From an uncultured Bacillota bacterium (GTDB lineage: Bacteria > Bacillota > Clostridia > Oscillospirales > Oscillospiraceae), in assembly GCA_947426945.1 (NCBI GenBank), contig CANEFX010000010.1:1-64000 (forward strand): 64,000 nucleotides of DNA, written 5' to 3'. Position 1 is the first letter of the stretch. Each line of letters opens with the position of its first letter. Made by a program: the position numbers and the translations under genes. Shown in pieces: positions 17,175-25,722 of the stretch. Under the pieces are notes generated by a model. The model worked only from the letters and a program-made list of their open reading frames with translations, did no database searches and was not told the DNA's origin.

Positions 17175-17786
17175 TTACGCAAACTGCGCCAGAATAGACT
17201 TCCGGCTGTCCACCCTGCACTCCGCGGCGGTCAAAATTGCTTCAATCTCCGCTACTGCTTCGGACACTTTGTCGTTAATGACCAGGTAATCATAGCCTGG
17301 AATCTCTTTAAACTCCACTCTGGCTTTCTCCAGCCGGCCGGTAATCACATCCTCGCTGTCTGTATTCCGGCGGTGGAGGCGGCGGGACAACTCCTCAAAG
17401 GAGGGAGGAATGATAAAGATAAACAGGGCTTCAGGGCACCGCGCCCGTACCTTGGCGGCCCCCTGGACTTCGATATCCAGCAGCACGTCGATACCCCCGT
17501 CCAGCCGGTCCTGGATGGCCTTCAGGGAGGTGCCGTAATAGTTGTTCACATACTCAGCGTACTCCAGCAGCTCGCCCTCAGCAATCATCCGCTCAAACTC
17601 CGCCCGGTCCACAAAATTATAGTTCACCCCATCCTGCTCCCCCACCCGGGGCTGCCGGGTGGTGTAAGACACGGAAAAATAGATATTCTGCCGCTGGCTG
17701 AGCAGCTCGGCTATAACGGTACTCTTACCTACGCCTGACGGGCCGGACAGCACAATGAGCTGGCCCTTGTCCTTTTTTCGCTGCAC
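17175..17786 (-). CDS. gmk: Guanylate kinase
   Basis: This 203-residue enzyme phosphorylates GMP to GDP. The P-loop is LSGPSGVGKST near residue 12; the GMP-binding region includes SVSYTTRQPRVGEQDGVNY and ELLEYAEYVNNYYGTS; the lid includes RRLHRRNTDSED. A GTG start at 17786 is set by GGAGGA six bases upstream; an upstream frame to 18065 runs antisense to nothing sensible and overlaps remA. Only two bases separate it from the remA stop. Confidence 0.95.
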   Translation of the reverse strand: MQRKKDKGQLIVLSGPSGVGKSTVIAELLSQRQNIYFSVSYTTRQPRVGEQDGVNYNFVDRAEFERMIAEGELLEYAEYVNNYYGTSLKAIQDRLDGGIDVLLDIEVQGAAKVRARCPEALFIFIIPPSFEELSRRLHRRNTDSEDVITGRLEKARVEFKEIPGYDYLVINDKVSEAVAEIEAILTAAECRVDSRKSILAQFA

Positions 17787-17788
17787 GG

Positions 17789-18049
17789 TCACTCCTCCTC
17801 TTCCTCCGGACGCTCCTCTCCCTCCAGACGGCCGGCGATGGTCTCCGGTGAAAGAGCGGACAACACCACATGATCGTTGTCCATAACCAGCACCGCCTGG
17901 GTGCGCCGGCCATAGGTAGCGTCGATGAGAACGCCCCGTTCTCTGGCCTCCTGTGTCATACGCTTGATAGGGGCGGAGTCCGGACTGACCACCGCCACCA
18001 GCCTGTGGGCAGACACCAGACTGCCAAAGCCAATGTGAATGAGCTTCAA
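17789..18049 (-). CDS. remA: RemA-family DNA-binding regulator (DUF370)
   Basis: An 86-residue protein with the RemA/DUF370 pattern: [21 protein letters not shown], then [20 protein letters not shown]. In Bacillus subtilis RemA activates biofilm-matrix genes; other members form ring-like DNA-binding oligomers. Here it has an acidic Glu-rich tail (last 10 residues). It is between yicC and gmk, the standard position. Confidence 0.88.
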   Translation of the reverse strand: MKLIHIGFGSLVSAHRLVAVVSPDSAPIKRMTQEARERGVLIDATYGRRTQAVLVMDNDHVVLSALSPETIAGRLEGEERPEEEEE

Positions 18050-18061
18050 GGCGCGGCCTCC

Positions 18062-18940
18062 TCACTCAATATTCTGTACCTGTTCTCGAATCTTTTCAAT
18101 CTCCGCCTTGATGTCCACCACCTGGCCGGATATCTCAATATCGCTGCACTTGGAGCCGATGGTATTGGCCTCCCGGTTAAACTCCTGAATAAGGAAATCC
18201 AGCTTTCGGCCGGTGGCCCCTCCCCTGGAGAGCATCTCCCGGAGCTGGCCAATATGACTGCGCAGGCGGACGGTCTCCTCATCCACCGCCACCTTGTCGG
18301 CAAAGATAGCCGCCTCGGTGAGGATACGGGCGGGGTCCAGCTGGGTGTTGGACAGCACCTCGTTCATTCTGGCCTCCAGCTTAGCGCGGTATTCCGACAC
18401 AGTCTGGGGAGAGCGCTTCTCCACCTGGGATACCTTCTCCTCAATCGCCGCGGCCCGGGACAAAACATCCTCTTTCAGCCGCTCCCCCTCCCGGGTGCGC
18501 ATCTGGTCGAAATCGGCCAGCGCCCGGTCCAGCACGGAACAGATGTCCTTAGCCATCTGTTCCACGTCCTCCTCCGCCTTCTCGGCCAGCAGCACCTCCG
18601 GAAAGCGGGACAGCAGGGAGACAGAGATTTCTCCGGACAACCCGTAGTCCTCCGCAAGCTGCTTCAGCGCGGCATAGTAGCCGTCGGCCACCGGCCTGTT
18701 GACAGACACCTGCATTTTTTCGGCGCCGGCGCTGTCCAACGTGACGAATACGTCCACCTTTCCCCGGGAAATCACACCCTGCACCCGCCCCTTGATGGCG
18801 TCCTCCGCAAAAAGGTACAGCCGGGGAATGCGAACGTTACAATCCAAATAGCGGTTATTCACCGAACGCAGTTCTACGGTGATGGTACAGCCGCTGAAAG
18901 TCTCTTCTGCCCGGCCGTATCCGGTCATGCTCTTGACCAT
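18062..18940 (-). CDS. YicC/YloC family endoribonuclease
   Basis: A 292-residue protein beginning VKSMTGYGRAEE, the hallmark of the YicC family, with RGKVDVFVTLD-type core and a C-terminal DUF1732 region (EFNREANTIGSKCSD). Family members are endoribonucleases (E. coli YicC affects RyhB; B. subtilis YloC is related). GGAGAGTGATCGACT precedes the ATG. It heads the yicC-remA-gmk-rpoZ operon. Confidence 0.9.
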   Translation of the reverse strand: MVKSMTGYGRAEETFSGCTITVELRSVNNRYLDCNVRIPRLYLFAEDAIKGRVQGVISRGKVDVFVTLDSAGAEKMQVSVNRPVADGYYAALKQLAEDYGLSGEISVSLLSRFPEVLLAEKAEEDVEQMAKDICSVLDRALADFDQMRTREGERLKEDVLSRAAAIEEKVSQVEKRSPQTVSEYRAKLEARMNEVLSNTQLDPARILTEAAIFADKVAVDEETVRLRSHIGQLREMLSRGGATGRKLDFLIQEFNREANTIGSKCSDIEISGQVVDIKAEIEKIREQVQNIE

Positions 18941-18999
18941 AGTCGATCACTCTCCTGTTGACAAAGTACACATCTTAATGCGCCGCTCCGCAGCCGGTC

Positions 19000-19605
19000 T
19001 CAGCAGCAGGGCCCGCCCCATGGGGTCAGGCAGCTGCAGCAGAGATAGGCCGTACAGGGGTCGCAGCCCGCAGAACTGTACCCGGCGGGCCGGTAGCCTC
19101 CCATAGACCCCCGCTGCATCAGCTGCAGGGCCTGACGGTATTCCATATTGCTGGGCTCCATCTGAACTGCCAGTGTGTAATTCTGCATGGCCTCGTCCAG
19201 CCAGCCCTTCCGATAGGCGATGCTGCCCGACAGGAAATACCACTCTCCGTCCTTTTGTCCCACCTCATAGAGCAGCTGCTCCGCCTGGTTCAGGTCACCG
19301 GCGTTGATGAGATTGCGCACCCGGGCATAGACAGGGTTGGCAGAAGCGGAGGAATAGCTCTGTTGATAGCCGTAACCGCCGCCGTAGTTCCCGGACGAAC
19401 TCCCCGAGTAGCCGCCGGCACGCTGCTTGGTGATAGTGTCGTAGGCCTCGTTGATCTCCTTCATCTTCTCCTCAGCCAGGTCTGCCAGAGGGTTATTCTG
19501 ATAATTGTCCGGGTGGTATTTCCGGGCCAGCTCCCGGTAGGCCTTCTTAACCTCGTCATCGCTGGCGTTCTGGCTCACGCCCAGGACGCTGTATGGGTCT
19601 CTCAT
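19000..19605 (-). CDS. J-domain protein with TPR-like region and Cys-rich tail
   Basis: This 201-residue protein has an N-terminal J domain (about 1-62) with the HPD motif in KYHPDNYQ, which should stimulate a DnaK partner. A Gly/Ser/Tyr linker and a TPR-like helical region (about 90-165) follow. The tail is striking for its cysteines ([21 protein letters not shown], about the last 21 residues, seven Cys). It lacks the canonical DnaJ zinc domain. The ATG at 19605 follows GGAGAAACGACAC. It overlaps the DUF5685 gene by four bases, implying joint function. Confidence 0.82.
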   Translation of the reverse strand: MRDPYSVLGVSQNASDDEVKKAYRELARKYHPDNYQNNPLADLAEEKMKEINEAYDTITKQRAGGYSGSSSGNYGGGYGYQQSYSSASANPVYARVRNLINAGDLNQAEQLLYEVGQKDGEWYFLSGSIAYRKGWLDEAMQNYTLAVQMEPSNMEYRQALQLMQRGSMGGYRPAGYSSAGCDPCTAYLCCSCLTPWGGPCC

Positions 19606-20462
19606 GTGTCGTTTCTCCAAATCTTTTGTTTTTTTATTCTGCTCCAGCTGCCGTCAAATACGGCTCTCTGCACCAGGGGCAGACCCAGATATACAATGTT
19701 TTCCAGCAGCGGTCCCCGGCATCCGAAGTCTCCCAGCTGCAGGGCCGCTCCCATCAGTTGCAAAGAGTTGTCCATGGTCAGCTTCAGCGCTTCGTCGTTC
19801 CCCGACCGGCCATACCGGGCGGCTACCGGGTTATACCGGAGCTTGTCCTCCTTCAGATCGTCCCGGGCATCGGCCAGATAGATCCACCGGCCCAGGTGGT
19901 AGAGCAACTGGGACAGCACTCGTCCCCGCTCCCCGCCGCAGGGCGCGGCCGCCTGAAGCAGACGGGCAAATGCGTCCGCCGTTCGGTCCAGGGAGGGACA
20001 GTTCTCCCGCTCCAGACAAGACAGCTCCTCCAGACAGCACCGCACCGTCCGGTCGAAATCGGGCCGGCGGCGGGCTGCCTTTTGATAGGCGGGTTTTAAT
20101 ACCCAGGACAGGGTCCGGGCAGGAAAACCACCCCAGAACCCGTTGTCCCTCAAGTCATCCCGCAGCTTCCACCAGGCCAGCACCACGCTTTCGTCCGCCG
20201 CCTGTTCCAAAGCGGGACTGTCGGGGCACATGGGCACCTTCCGCAGCGGGCTGCCGTGGCACCGGCCCTGGCAGGGAGAAAAGGCCTCCTCCGGCTCCCA
20301 CAGCAGCAGAGCCAAAAAGGTGAAATCGAAGTTGAGCAGCATGGGAGCAATCAGCCCATACCGCCGCCGAAGGCAGCGGCATAGTCCGCAGTAGGTGGCC
20401 CGGTACAGGTCGAAATCCTTGCATTTCAGCTCCGGACGGCAGGGGCGCACATAGCCGAACAT
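19602..20462 (-). CDS. DUF5685 family protein
   Basis: A 286-residue protein starting [16 protein letters not shown] with [12 protein letters not shown] next, typical of DUF5685. It is mostly helical, with conserved-looking cysteines ([21 protein letters not shown]) and [16 protein letters not shown]. That last segment resembles the Asp-rich metal motif of polyprenyl-transferase-like folds, but this is only a resemblance. It is coupled to the J-domain gene. The function is unknown; a metal or Fe-S protein matured with chaperone help is speculation. Confidence 0.75.
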   Translation of the reverse strand: MFGYVRPCRPELKCKDFDLYRATYCGLCRCLRRRYGLIAPMLLNFDFTFLALLLWEPEEAFSPCQGRCHGSPLRKVPMCPDSPALEQAADESVVLAWWKLRDDLRDNGFWGGFPARTLSWVLKPAYQKAARRRPDFDRTVRCCLEELSCLERENCPSLDRTADAFARLLQAAAPCGGERGRVLSQLLYHLGRWIYLADARDDLKEDKLRYNPVAARYGRSGNDEALKLTMDNSLQLMGAALQLGDFGCRGPLLENIVYLGLPLVQRAVFDGSWSRIKKQKIWRNDT

Positions 20463-20471
20463 AACGCCTCC

Positions 20472-20894
20472 TCAGCGCAGCTGCTTCAAAATGGCGAATT
20501 CCGGTGCGGGACTCCGGGCAATGGCCCGATTCATCAGGACGGCGGGGAGAAATCCGGCGGCCAGCCCCAGAGCCGCCGTCAGCAGGGCGGACAGCTCGTC
20601 AAGGTGCAGCAGGCTCATTCCCAAGGCATAGCCTACCCCCAGCCCCACGCAGGGCAAGAGGAACACCGCTACTGAGGCGCTGATATTCCGGCCGCCCGAG
20701 GGCTCTACCTCCACAAAATCCCCCGGTCTGGCCCCAATCCCGTTGGAGGCCAGGGCCAGAATTTCCTGGGGAGGCTTGGCGGAACACCCGGCACAGGCTC
20801 CGTCGCAGTGCAGGCCGCACTCCATCTGCCGCAGGAGGGATACCTCGGCCACTCCCTCCCGGACAATTTTCTTTACAATCGCATTCTGAACCAT
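20472..20894 (-). CDS. rseC: RseC/MucC-like SoxR-reducing system protein
   Basis: This 140-residue protein has an N-terminal cytoplasmic part with a cysteine cluster (CGLHCDGACAGC, about 26-37) and two membrane helices (VAVFLLPCVGLGVGYALGM and LLTAALGLAAGFLPAVLM). This is the RseC/MucC layout. Members accompany Rnf-type electron transfer or sigma-E regulation; no rnf genes are in the window. It follows cdaR with a 13-bp gap and could be co-transcribed. Confidence 0.82.
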   Translation of the reverse strand: MVQNAIVKKIVREGVAEVSLLRQMECGLHCDGACAGCSAKPPQEILALASNGIGARPGDFVEVEPSGGRNISASVAVFLLPCVGLGVGYALGMSLLHLDELSALLTAALGLAAGFLPAVLMNRAIARSPAPEFAILKQLR

Positions 20895-20907
20895 GTCGTT
20901 TCCTCGT

Positions 20908-22131
20908 TTATCTGCTCATATTCACAGAGATGGTATACTCCCCGATCACACCCACCGTACTGGTCCCATCCAGATAGACATGGGCGGGCACCAGCTGGTT
21001 TCCCTCAGTGGTCACGCCGGACAGGTTGGCCACAATGCGAATCTGGCTGGCGTCGATATTGGCCAGATCCTCCGCCGGCCCCCGGACGGTCACCAGAACA
21101 CTCTGCGTCACCACGTCCACCGTATAACCGTCCGGCGGCGGACTGGTGCGGATATTGGTCACAGCAAAGGCCTCGGTATCCAGCCCCTCCACCGTCACCT
21201 TGACAACGGCCTCAGTCAGGCCGCTCTCATTGGTCAGGCTGGGATCCAGCGTGATAGGCCGGGTAAAGGTATTGGGACCCACCACATCGGACAGGCTGAT
21301 GGAGCCCAGGGAAATCTCTTCCAGGCCCTCCAGGTCGGCTTCAGAGCCCGAGACCACGATGGTCTCCGGTTCAATCTTTCTCTCGGCGTTATCCTCGGTA
21401 GCGCCGCCGCCGGGCAGCAGATTGATGGTAAGCTTGACCTCCTTGGTCTTCACCACCGGCACCACCACGTAAGCCGTCTCGGCGCTGAGGGTAAGCTCCA
21501 GATCGGTGAGGGCGCCGCCCTGCTTGTCCACAGGAATCAGCTCCAGATCGCCGGCAAAGCGCTCGCTCAGCTCCGCTTTCCTGAGCACCGCCATCACTTT
21601 GTCCACCTGATTCACCTGATCCACCGGACCGCTGATGACCACCTTCTCCGGCTCAATGGCGGGGGTGCCCATCTGATAGTCCGAGGCCACCTTACCCTCC
21701 AGCTGGAACTGGATATCAAAGGTCTTGGTGTACAGCTTTTCCACTTTTACGGTAACAGTGGACCGCTGGGCGGTCAGATCGTCGGGGTTGATGTTCTCCG
21801 GCCACACCTCCCGCCAGCGCAGGGTGTTCTCTCCCTCCACGCAGCTGGAGACATCTACGCGCACATACAGGCCGCTGCGGTTGCGGAGCAGATTGGTGCG
21901 GGCACTGGTGGGACCCTCCACCTCCAGCTCCACCACCTGGGGAGAAATTTCCGCCACAGCCAGGCCCTGGCTTGTCAGCACGTTGGTTCCGGTAGCCTCT
22001 ACCCGCACATTGTGGATATTGGTCGTCCCGTCGGGGTCCACCGCCGCCCGCACATAGACCCAGAAAGAGATGGCCAGCAGCACGGACAGCAGAATACAGA
22101 CCCAACGCTTCTCCAACAGTCTTCCCATCAC
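20908..22131 (-). CDS. cdaR: CdaR, YbbR-domain regulator of diadenylate cyclase
   Basis: A 407-residue protein with one N-terminal membrane helix (about 10-28) and four extracellular YbbR-like beta domains, each with the V..V.G......I......DL pattern. CdaR binds CdaA across the membrane and modulates c-di-AMP synthesis. It overlaps the cdaA stop by four bases. The usual third gene, glmM, does not follow; rseC does. Confidence 0.93.
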   Translation of the reverse strand: MMGRLLEKRWVCILLSVLLAISFWVYVRAAVDPDGTTNIHNVRVEATGTNVLTSQGLAVAEISPQVVELEVEGPTSARTNLLRNRSGLYVRVDVSSCVEGENTLRWREVWPENINPDDLTAQRSTVTVKVEKLYTKTFDIQFQLEGKVASDYQMGTPAIEPEKVVISGPVDQVNQVDKVMAVLRKAELSERFAGDLELIPVDKQGGALTDLELTLSAETAYVVVPVVKTKEVKLTINLLPGGGATEDNAERKIEPETIVVSGSEADLEGLEEISLGSISLSDVVGPNTFTRPITLDPSLTNESGLTEAVVKVTVEGLDTEAFAVTNIRTSPPPDGYTVDVVTQSVLVTVRGPAEDLANIDASQIRIVANLSGVTTEGNQLVPAHVYLDGTSTVGVIGEYTISVNMSR

Positions 22132-23024
22132 AGCTGGTCACCCTCCTTCCGGCTTCCGCTCATCAGAAGCCCGACCAGAGGCAGCTGACCGCCCTTTTTT
22201 TCCTCCTGCTTATCGTTAAGCAGCTCGTTGCGCAGCAGCCGTTCCAGTGTCTCCGGGGCCAAGTGCCGCTTGAGCATGCCTCCCACGGCCGCCGAGATAG
22301 AGCCCGTCTCCTCGGACACGATGACCACCACGGCGTCGGAGTGCTCGCTCATGCCGATGCCCGCCCGGTGCCGCATCCCCAGATCCCGGCTCAGATTCAC
22401 GTTGCCCGACAGGGGGAGCATACAGCCCGCTCCCACGATCCGGCCGTCCCGAACAATGACCGCCCCGTCGTGGAGGGGGGCCTTGTTCCAGAATATGTTC
22501 TTCAGCAGCTCGCTGGACACGCTACAGTCCAGCGACGTCCCTGTTTTGATCACGTCGTCCAGCAGGTTCTGCCGCTCAAATACCATCAGAGCGCCCACCT
22601 TGTCCCGGGACAGGTCGGCGTAAGCTTCGGTGGTCTGGAGGATGGCGGTCTCCACCTCCTGGCCGGCCTCCCTGGAGGAGGCAAAGACAAAGCCCAGCCG
22701 CCCGCTGCCCATCCGCTCCAGAAAACGGCGGATCTCCGGCTGAAACAGCACCACAAGCACCAAAATCCCCCACTGCACCACCTTGTCCAGCAGCCAGCTG
22801 GTGGCAGTAAGGCTGAGTACGTAGGAGGACGAGACGAACATGACCATCATCAGGATCAGCACGCCCCACATCAGCCGGCCGGAGCTGGTTTTGCGCAGCA
22901 TCCACAGCAGCTTGTAGATTACAAACGACAAAATTGCAATATCCAGAATATCGGTCAGCTGGAGCTGAAGCAGGGGAAAATTGGACTGCAAAAACATCTG
23001 AAACGTATGAATCAGCTCTGTCAC
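22128..23024 (-). CDS. cdaA: Diadenylate cyclase CdaA
   Basis: This 298-residue membrane enzyme makes c-di-AMP from two ATP. Three membrane helices fill residues 10-90; the DAC domain (about 110-255) has the signature DGAVIVRDG and RHRAGIGMSEHSDA, with metal and ATP-binding residues present. A GTG start at 23024 is preceded by GAGGTGACCCCGC. It is expressed from the promoter at 23064-23092 and translationally coupled to cdaR. c-di-AMP controls potassium and osmolyte transport. Confidence 0.95.
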   Translation of the reverse strand: MTELIHTFQMFLQSNFPLLQLQLTDILDIAILSFVIYKLLWMLRKTSSGRLMWGVLILMMVMFVSSSYVLSLTATSWLLDKVVQWGILVLVVLFQPEIRRFLERMGSGRLGFVFASSREAGQEVETAILQTTEAYADLSRDKVGALMVFERQNLLDDVIKTGTSLDCSVSSELLKNIFWNKAPLHDGAVIVRDGRIVGAGCMLPLSGNVNLSRDLGMRHRAGIGMSEHSDAVVVIVSEETGSISAAVGGMLKRHLAPETLERLLRNELLNDKQEEKKGGQLPLVGLLMSGSRKEGDQL

Positions 23025-23063
23025 GCGGGGTCACCTCATTTCCGTAAAAACCATCATCATGTT

Positions 23064-23092
23064 ATTATACGATATTTCCTAAGGTTTGGCAA
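23064..23092 (-). promoter_or_regulatory. SigA-type promoter of cdaA-cdaR
   Basis: On the minus strand TTGCCA (23087-23092) and TATAAT (23064-23069) are spaced by 17 bp, 40 bp upstream of the cdaA start. The rest of the 23025-23203 gap is AT-rich and holds no gene. Confidence 0.75.
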
Positions 23093-23203
23093 CCTTTAAG
23101 ACAAATTCCAACATGAAAATTTTATGAATTTTTCAAAATTAAATTACGCCTCCGGAGAGGAGGCGCAGCATCCTGCCGCTCCTCCTCCCCGGGGCGTTTC
23201 CGT

Positions 23204-24331
23204 TCAATTTTCCGCCGTGTCCAGCTCCCGCATGAGGTGGAGGAATTTTTCGATCTCCCTGCCGGTGCTGAAGGCCGAAACGCTGGCCCGAACGGTACCC
23301 GTTTCCAGGGTGCCCGCGCTCTCGTGGGCCAGGGGCGCGCAGTGCAGTCCGGCCCGCAGAGCAGCCCCGCGGCCGCCCAGCAGTTCTCCCACTTCTTCGC
23401 AGTCCCGGCCCCGCAGCCGGAAGGAGAGTACCCCGGCCTGGACGGCCGGGTCCCCGGACAGAAACACCTCCGCGCCGGGAAGCGCACACAGGCCCTCCCC
23501 CATGCGGCGGATGAGATCCGTCTCGTGGGCCGCGATCTTCTCTACCCCCCGGCGTTCCACAAATCGCAGCCCCTCCAGCAGTCCGGCGATCCCGGCGATG
23601 TTGTGGGTGCCGGCCTCCAGCCGGTCGGGCAGAAAATCGGGCATAGACTGATGTTTGGACTCGCTGCCCGTCCCCCCCTCCAAAAGGGGGACCGGGTCCG
23701 TCCCGCACAGCAGCAGGCCGGTGCCCTGGGGTCCGTACAACCCCTTATGCCCCGGCATAGCCGCAAAGGCCGCCCCCAAGGCGGTGAAGTCCAGGGGTAC
23801 GCAGCCGGCAGACTGGGAGGCGTCTACAACGAGAGGCACTCCCCGCTCCCGGCACAGCCCGGCAATCTTTTCAACAGGCAGAATGAAACCGAACACATTG
23901 GACACATGGGTGCAGACGGCCAGGTCCGCTCCCCGGTCCAGCTCCCGCCGGAAGGCCGCCAGGGCGGCCTCCTGATCGAAGAGGTGGCTGCGGGCCACCC
24001 GAACATCCGCCCCCAGCGCATGGAGGGGCCGGGTGACGGCATTGTGCTCATAGCCGGAGACCACCACCCGGCTTCCCGGCCGGGCCAAGGTCTTAATGGC
24101 AATGTTCAGTCCGTGGGTGGCGTTGAAGGTAAAAACCACCTGCTCCGGGTTTGTAACGTGAAACAGCCGGGCCGCCGCCTCCCGGCAGGTAAAAGCGGTC
24201 TCCGCCGCCTCCATGGCCGGCCGGTGCCCGCCCCGACCCGGGCTTGCCAGCTGGTTGATAGCCCGGGCAGAGGCCGCCGCTACGGCGGCGGGTTTTTGCA
24301 GGGTGGTGGCGGCGCTGTCCAGATAGATCAC
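23204..24331 (-). CDS. Class V aminotransferase, cysteine desulfurase-like
   Basis: A 375-residue PLP enzyme starting IYLDSAATTLQKP. The histidine region is FNATHGLN, PLP Asp/Gln lie in VVDASQSAG, the Schiff-base lysine is in PGHKGLYG, and the active-site cysteine region is RAGLHCAPLAHES. It is in the SufS/Csd-like group, which releases sulfur (or selenium) from cysteine. A GTG start at 24331 follows GGAGGTGGCCCT and overlaps the stop of the DUF3343 gene (GTGA). The pairing with DUF3343 suggests that the small protein carries or receives the sulfur (inference). Confidence 0.88.
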   Translation of the reverse strand: MIYLDSAATTLQKPAAVAAASARAINQLASPGRGGHRPAMEAAETAFTCREAAARLFHVTNPEQVVFTFNATHGLNIAIKTLARPGSRVVVSGYEHNAVTRPLHALGADVRVARSHLFDQEAALAAFRRELDRGADLAVCTHVSNVFGFILPVEKIAGLCRERGVPLVVDASQSAGCVPLDFTALGAAFAAMPGHKGLYGPQGTGLLLCGTDPVPLLEGGTGSESKHQSMPDFLPDRLEAGTHNIAGIAGLLEGLRFVERRGVEKIAAHETDLIRRMGEGLCALPGAEVFLSGDPAVQAGVLSFRLRGRDCEEVGELLGGRGAALRAGLHCAPLAHESAGTLETGTVRASVSAFSTGREIEKFLHLMRELDTAEN

Positions 24332-24582
24332 AGGGCCACCTCCTGATAGCTTCCGTCCCCGGCGGTAATATAGACCCGTTTCGGGGTCAGCCCCACCCGC
24401 TGGAGCACCCGCAGCGCGTCCAGCAAATTGCGCTGGGATATTTTTACCGAATGGCTGCACCCCTCCCCCGCAATGCTCTTGGGGGAGCGGAGTACCCGGG
24501 CGGTGATGCCCGCCCGCTCCAGGGCAGCGGCGGTGCGCTGGGCATAGGTCAGCGAGCGGCATACAATCAGATAATAGAGCAT
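24328..24582 (-). CDS. DUF3343 protein, putative sulfur/selenium-carrier partner
   Basis: An 84-residue protein of the DUF3343 family: YYLIVCRSLTYAQRTAAALE at the start, then RSPKSIAGEGCSHSVKI, with a conserved Cys in each half. Such proteins sit beside cysteine desulfurases and YedF/SelD-type genes in anaerobes. It is translationally coupled to the desulfurase-like gene. The exact reaction is unknown. Confidence 0.8.
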   Translation of the reverse strand: MLYYLIVCRSLTYAQRTAAALERAGITARVLRSPKSIAGEGCSHSVKISQRNLLDALRVLQRVGLTPKRVYITAGDGSYQEVAL

Positions 24583-24669
24583 GGCATGGTTCCTTTCCTG
24601 GGACGGAACCCTGTCCGCCCCGCAGAAATAGCCGGGAGAGGAATTTGAGATTCCTCTCTCGTATCCAGC

Positions 24670-24882
24670 CTATGCGCCGGTCCCGGCGGTTGACACCGCC
24701 GCCAGCAGCCGCGCCATCTCCTTTCTTGCGCCCTCAAGATACCGCCAGACGGCGTAAAACCCGTCTGTATAGGGATTGTCCACGTCCTCCAGGCCCATTA
24801 CCATCAGCTTTATTGCGTTCAGCCCACAAGATAGCTGGTCAAATGCCTCCTCCAGGTCCATCAAAAGGCTTTTTTGATCCAT
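24670..24882 (-). CDS. Small hypothetical helical protein
   Basis: A 70-residue acidic, alpha-helical protein without membrane segments (core LEEAFDQLSCGLNAIKLMVM). The start at 24882 is supported by GGAGGAAGCTT. I do not recognise a family. It lies downstream of the ribbon-helix-helix gene but is separated from it by a hairpin. Confidence 0.6.
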   Translation of the reverse strand: MDQKSLLMDLEEAFDQLSCGLNAIKLMVMGLEDVDNPYTDGFYAVWRYLEGARKEMARLLAAVSTAGTGA

Positions 24883-24951
24883 AAGCTTCCTCCTTGATTT
24901 TCACCGGGAGTTGTGGCATAATCAGATTTGCCATTCCTCCGGGTGTGGTAT

Positions 24952-24992
24952 AAGAGTTTCGGTGCGTTTGTGAAAGGGTGCCCGAAACTCTT
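24952..24992 (-). terminator. Hairpin at the end of the ribbon-helix-helix gene
   Basis: AAGAGTTTCGG / CCGAAACTCTT form an 11-bp stem with a 19-base loop and overlap the TAA of the small regulator. The downstream T-run is poor, so it may be a weak terminator or RNA-stability element. Confidence 0.5.
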
Positions 24993-25143
24993 ATTTTTTG
25001 GCCAAGTACTCCAGAATAATCATACGAATCAGCGCACTGACATTGGTTCCCTTGCTCTCCGCCTCCTGTTTCAGCGCCTCCAGGTGCTGCACTGACAAAA
25101 ACGTACTGACTCGCTGTGTATTGGCCTTTGCCTTTGGGGACAA
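24991..25143 (-). CDS. Ribbon-helix-helix DNA-binding protein
   Basis: A 50-residue protein whose N-terminal strand QRVSTFLSVQHLEALKQEA and helix NVSALIRMIILEYL fit the CopG/Arc-like RHH fold. A TTG start at 25143 is preferred, eight bases after GGAGG; a GTG at 25152 abuts the ribosome site. It has a near-consensus promoter with repeated TACGT elements, consistent with autoregulation. No toxin gene follows, so a toxin-antitoxin role is not supported. Confidence 0.72.
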   Translation of the reverse strand: MSPKAKANTQRVSTFLSVQHLEALKQEAESKGTNVSALIRMIILEYLAKK

Positions 25144-25165
25144 ACTGCTCACCTCCCATATGTGT

Positions 25166-25194
25166 ATTATACGTACATATAACGTACCTGTCAA
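25166..25194 (-). promoter_or_regulatory. Promoter/operator of the RHH gene
   Basis: TTGACA (25189-25194) and TATAAT (25166-25171) are spaced by exactly 17 bp on the minus strand. The spacer has two GTACGT copies separated by TATAT, likely half-sites for the RHH protein itself. Confidence 0.8.
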
Positions 25195-25203
25195 GAGCAA
25201 AAT

Positions 25204-25236
25204 AAAACCGCCCTTGACAGAACCAGGACGGTTTTT
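25204..25236 (-). terminator. Terminator after ispF
   Basis: On the minus strand AAAACCG and CGGTTTT bracket an imperfect stem, just after the ispF stop. The 3' arm leads into TTTTATTTT. Confidence 0.6.
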
Positions 25237-25239
25237 TCT

Positions 25240-25722
25240 TTATATCTTCTCGATCAGCGCCACCGCATGGGCGGCCATGCCTTCTCCGGAGCCGGTAAAC
25301 CCCAGCCCCTCCTCGGTGGTGGCCTTCACGTTGACCTGGGCGGGGTCCACCCCCATCGCCCGGGCCAGATTGTCCCTCATCAGAGGGATGTGCGGGGCCA
25401 GCTTGGGCCGTTGGGCCAGGACCGTGGCATCCACATTGCCCACGGCAAACCCCTTCTCCCTCAGCAGGCCGGCCACATGCTCCAGCAGCTTCAGGCTGTC
25501 CGCTCCGGCGTAGGCAGGGTCGGTATCCGGAAAATGCTTTCCGATGTCCCCCAGACCCGCCGCCCCCAGCAGAGCGTCCATAACCGCGTGGGTGAGAACA
25601 TCCGCGTCAGAGTGGCCCAGCAGGCCCTTCTCCCAGGGGATATCCACCCCGCCCAAAATCAGCTTCCGGCCCTCCGTCAGCCGGTGGACGTCGTAGCCGT
25701 GTCCGATGCACATACCGCTCAC
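25240..25722 (-). CDS. ispF: 2-C-methyl-D-erythritol 2,4-cyclodiphosphate synthase
   Basis: A 160-residue MEP-pathway enzyme. Zinc ligands appear in GHGYDVH near the N-terminus and in [30 protein letters not shown] and the C-terminal [18 protein letters not shown] are also typical. A GTG start at 25722 overlaps the ispD stop (GTGA). It acts two steps after IspD in isoprenoid precursor synthesis. Confidence 0.96.
   Translation of the reverse strand: MSGMCIGHGYDVHRLTEGRKLILGGVDIPWEKGLLGHSDADVLTHAVMDALLGAAGLGDIGKHFPDTDPAYAGADSLKLLEHVAGLLREKGFAVGNVDATVLAQRPKLAPHIPLMRDNLARAMGVDPAQVNVKATTEEGLGFTGSGEGMAAHAVALIEKI

Noticed and set aside
24670..25143. Toxin-antitoxin pair (RHH protein plus the 70-residue neighbour)
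   Set aside because: The neighbour has no RelE/ParE- or MazF-like features, is 108 bp away and is separated by a hairpin; its order and coupling do not fit a TA operon.
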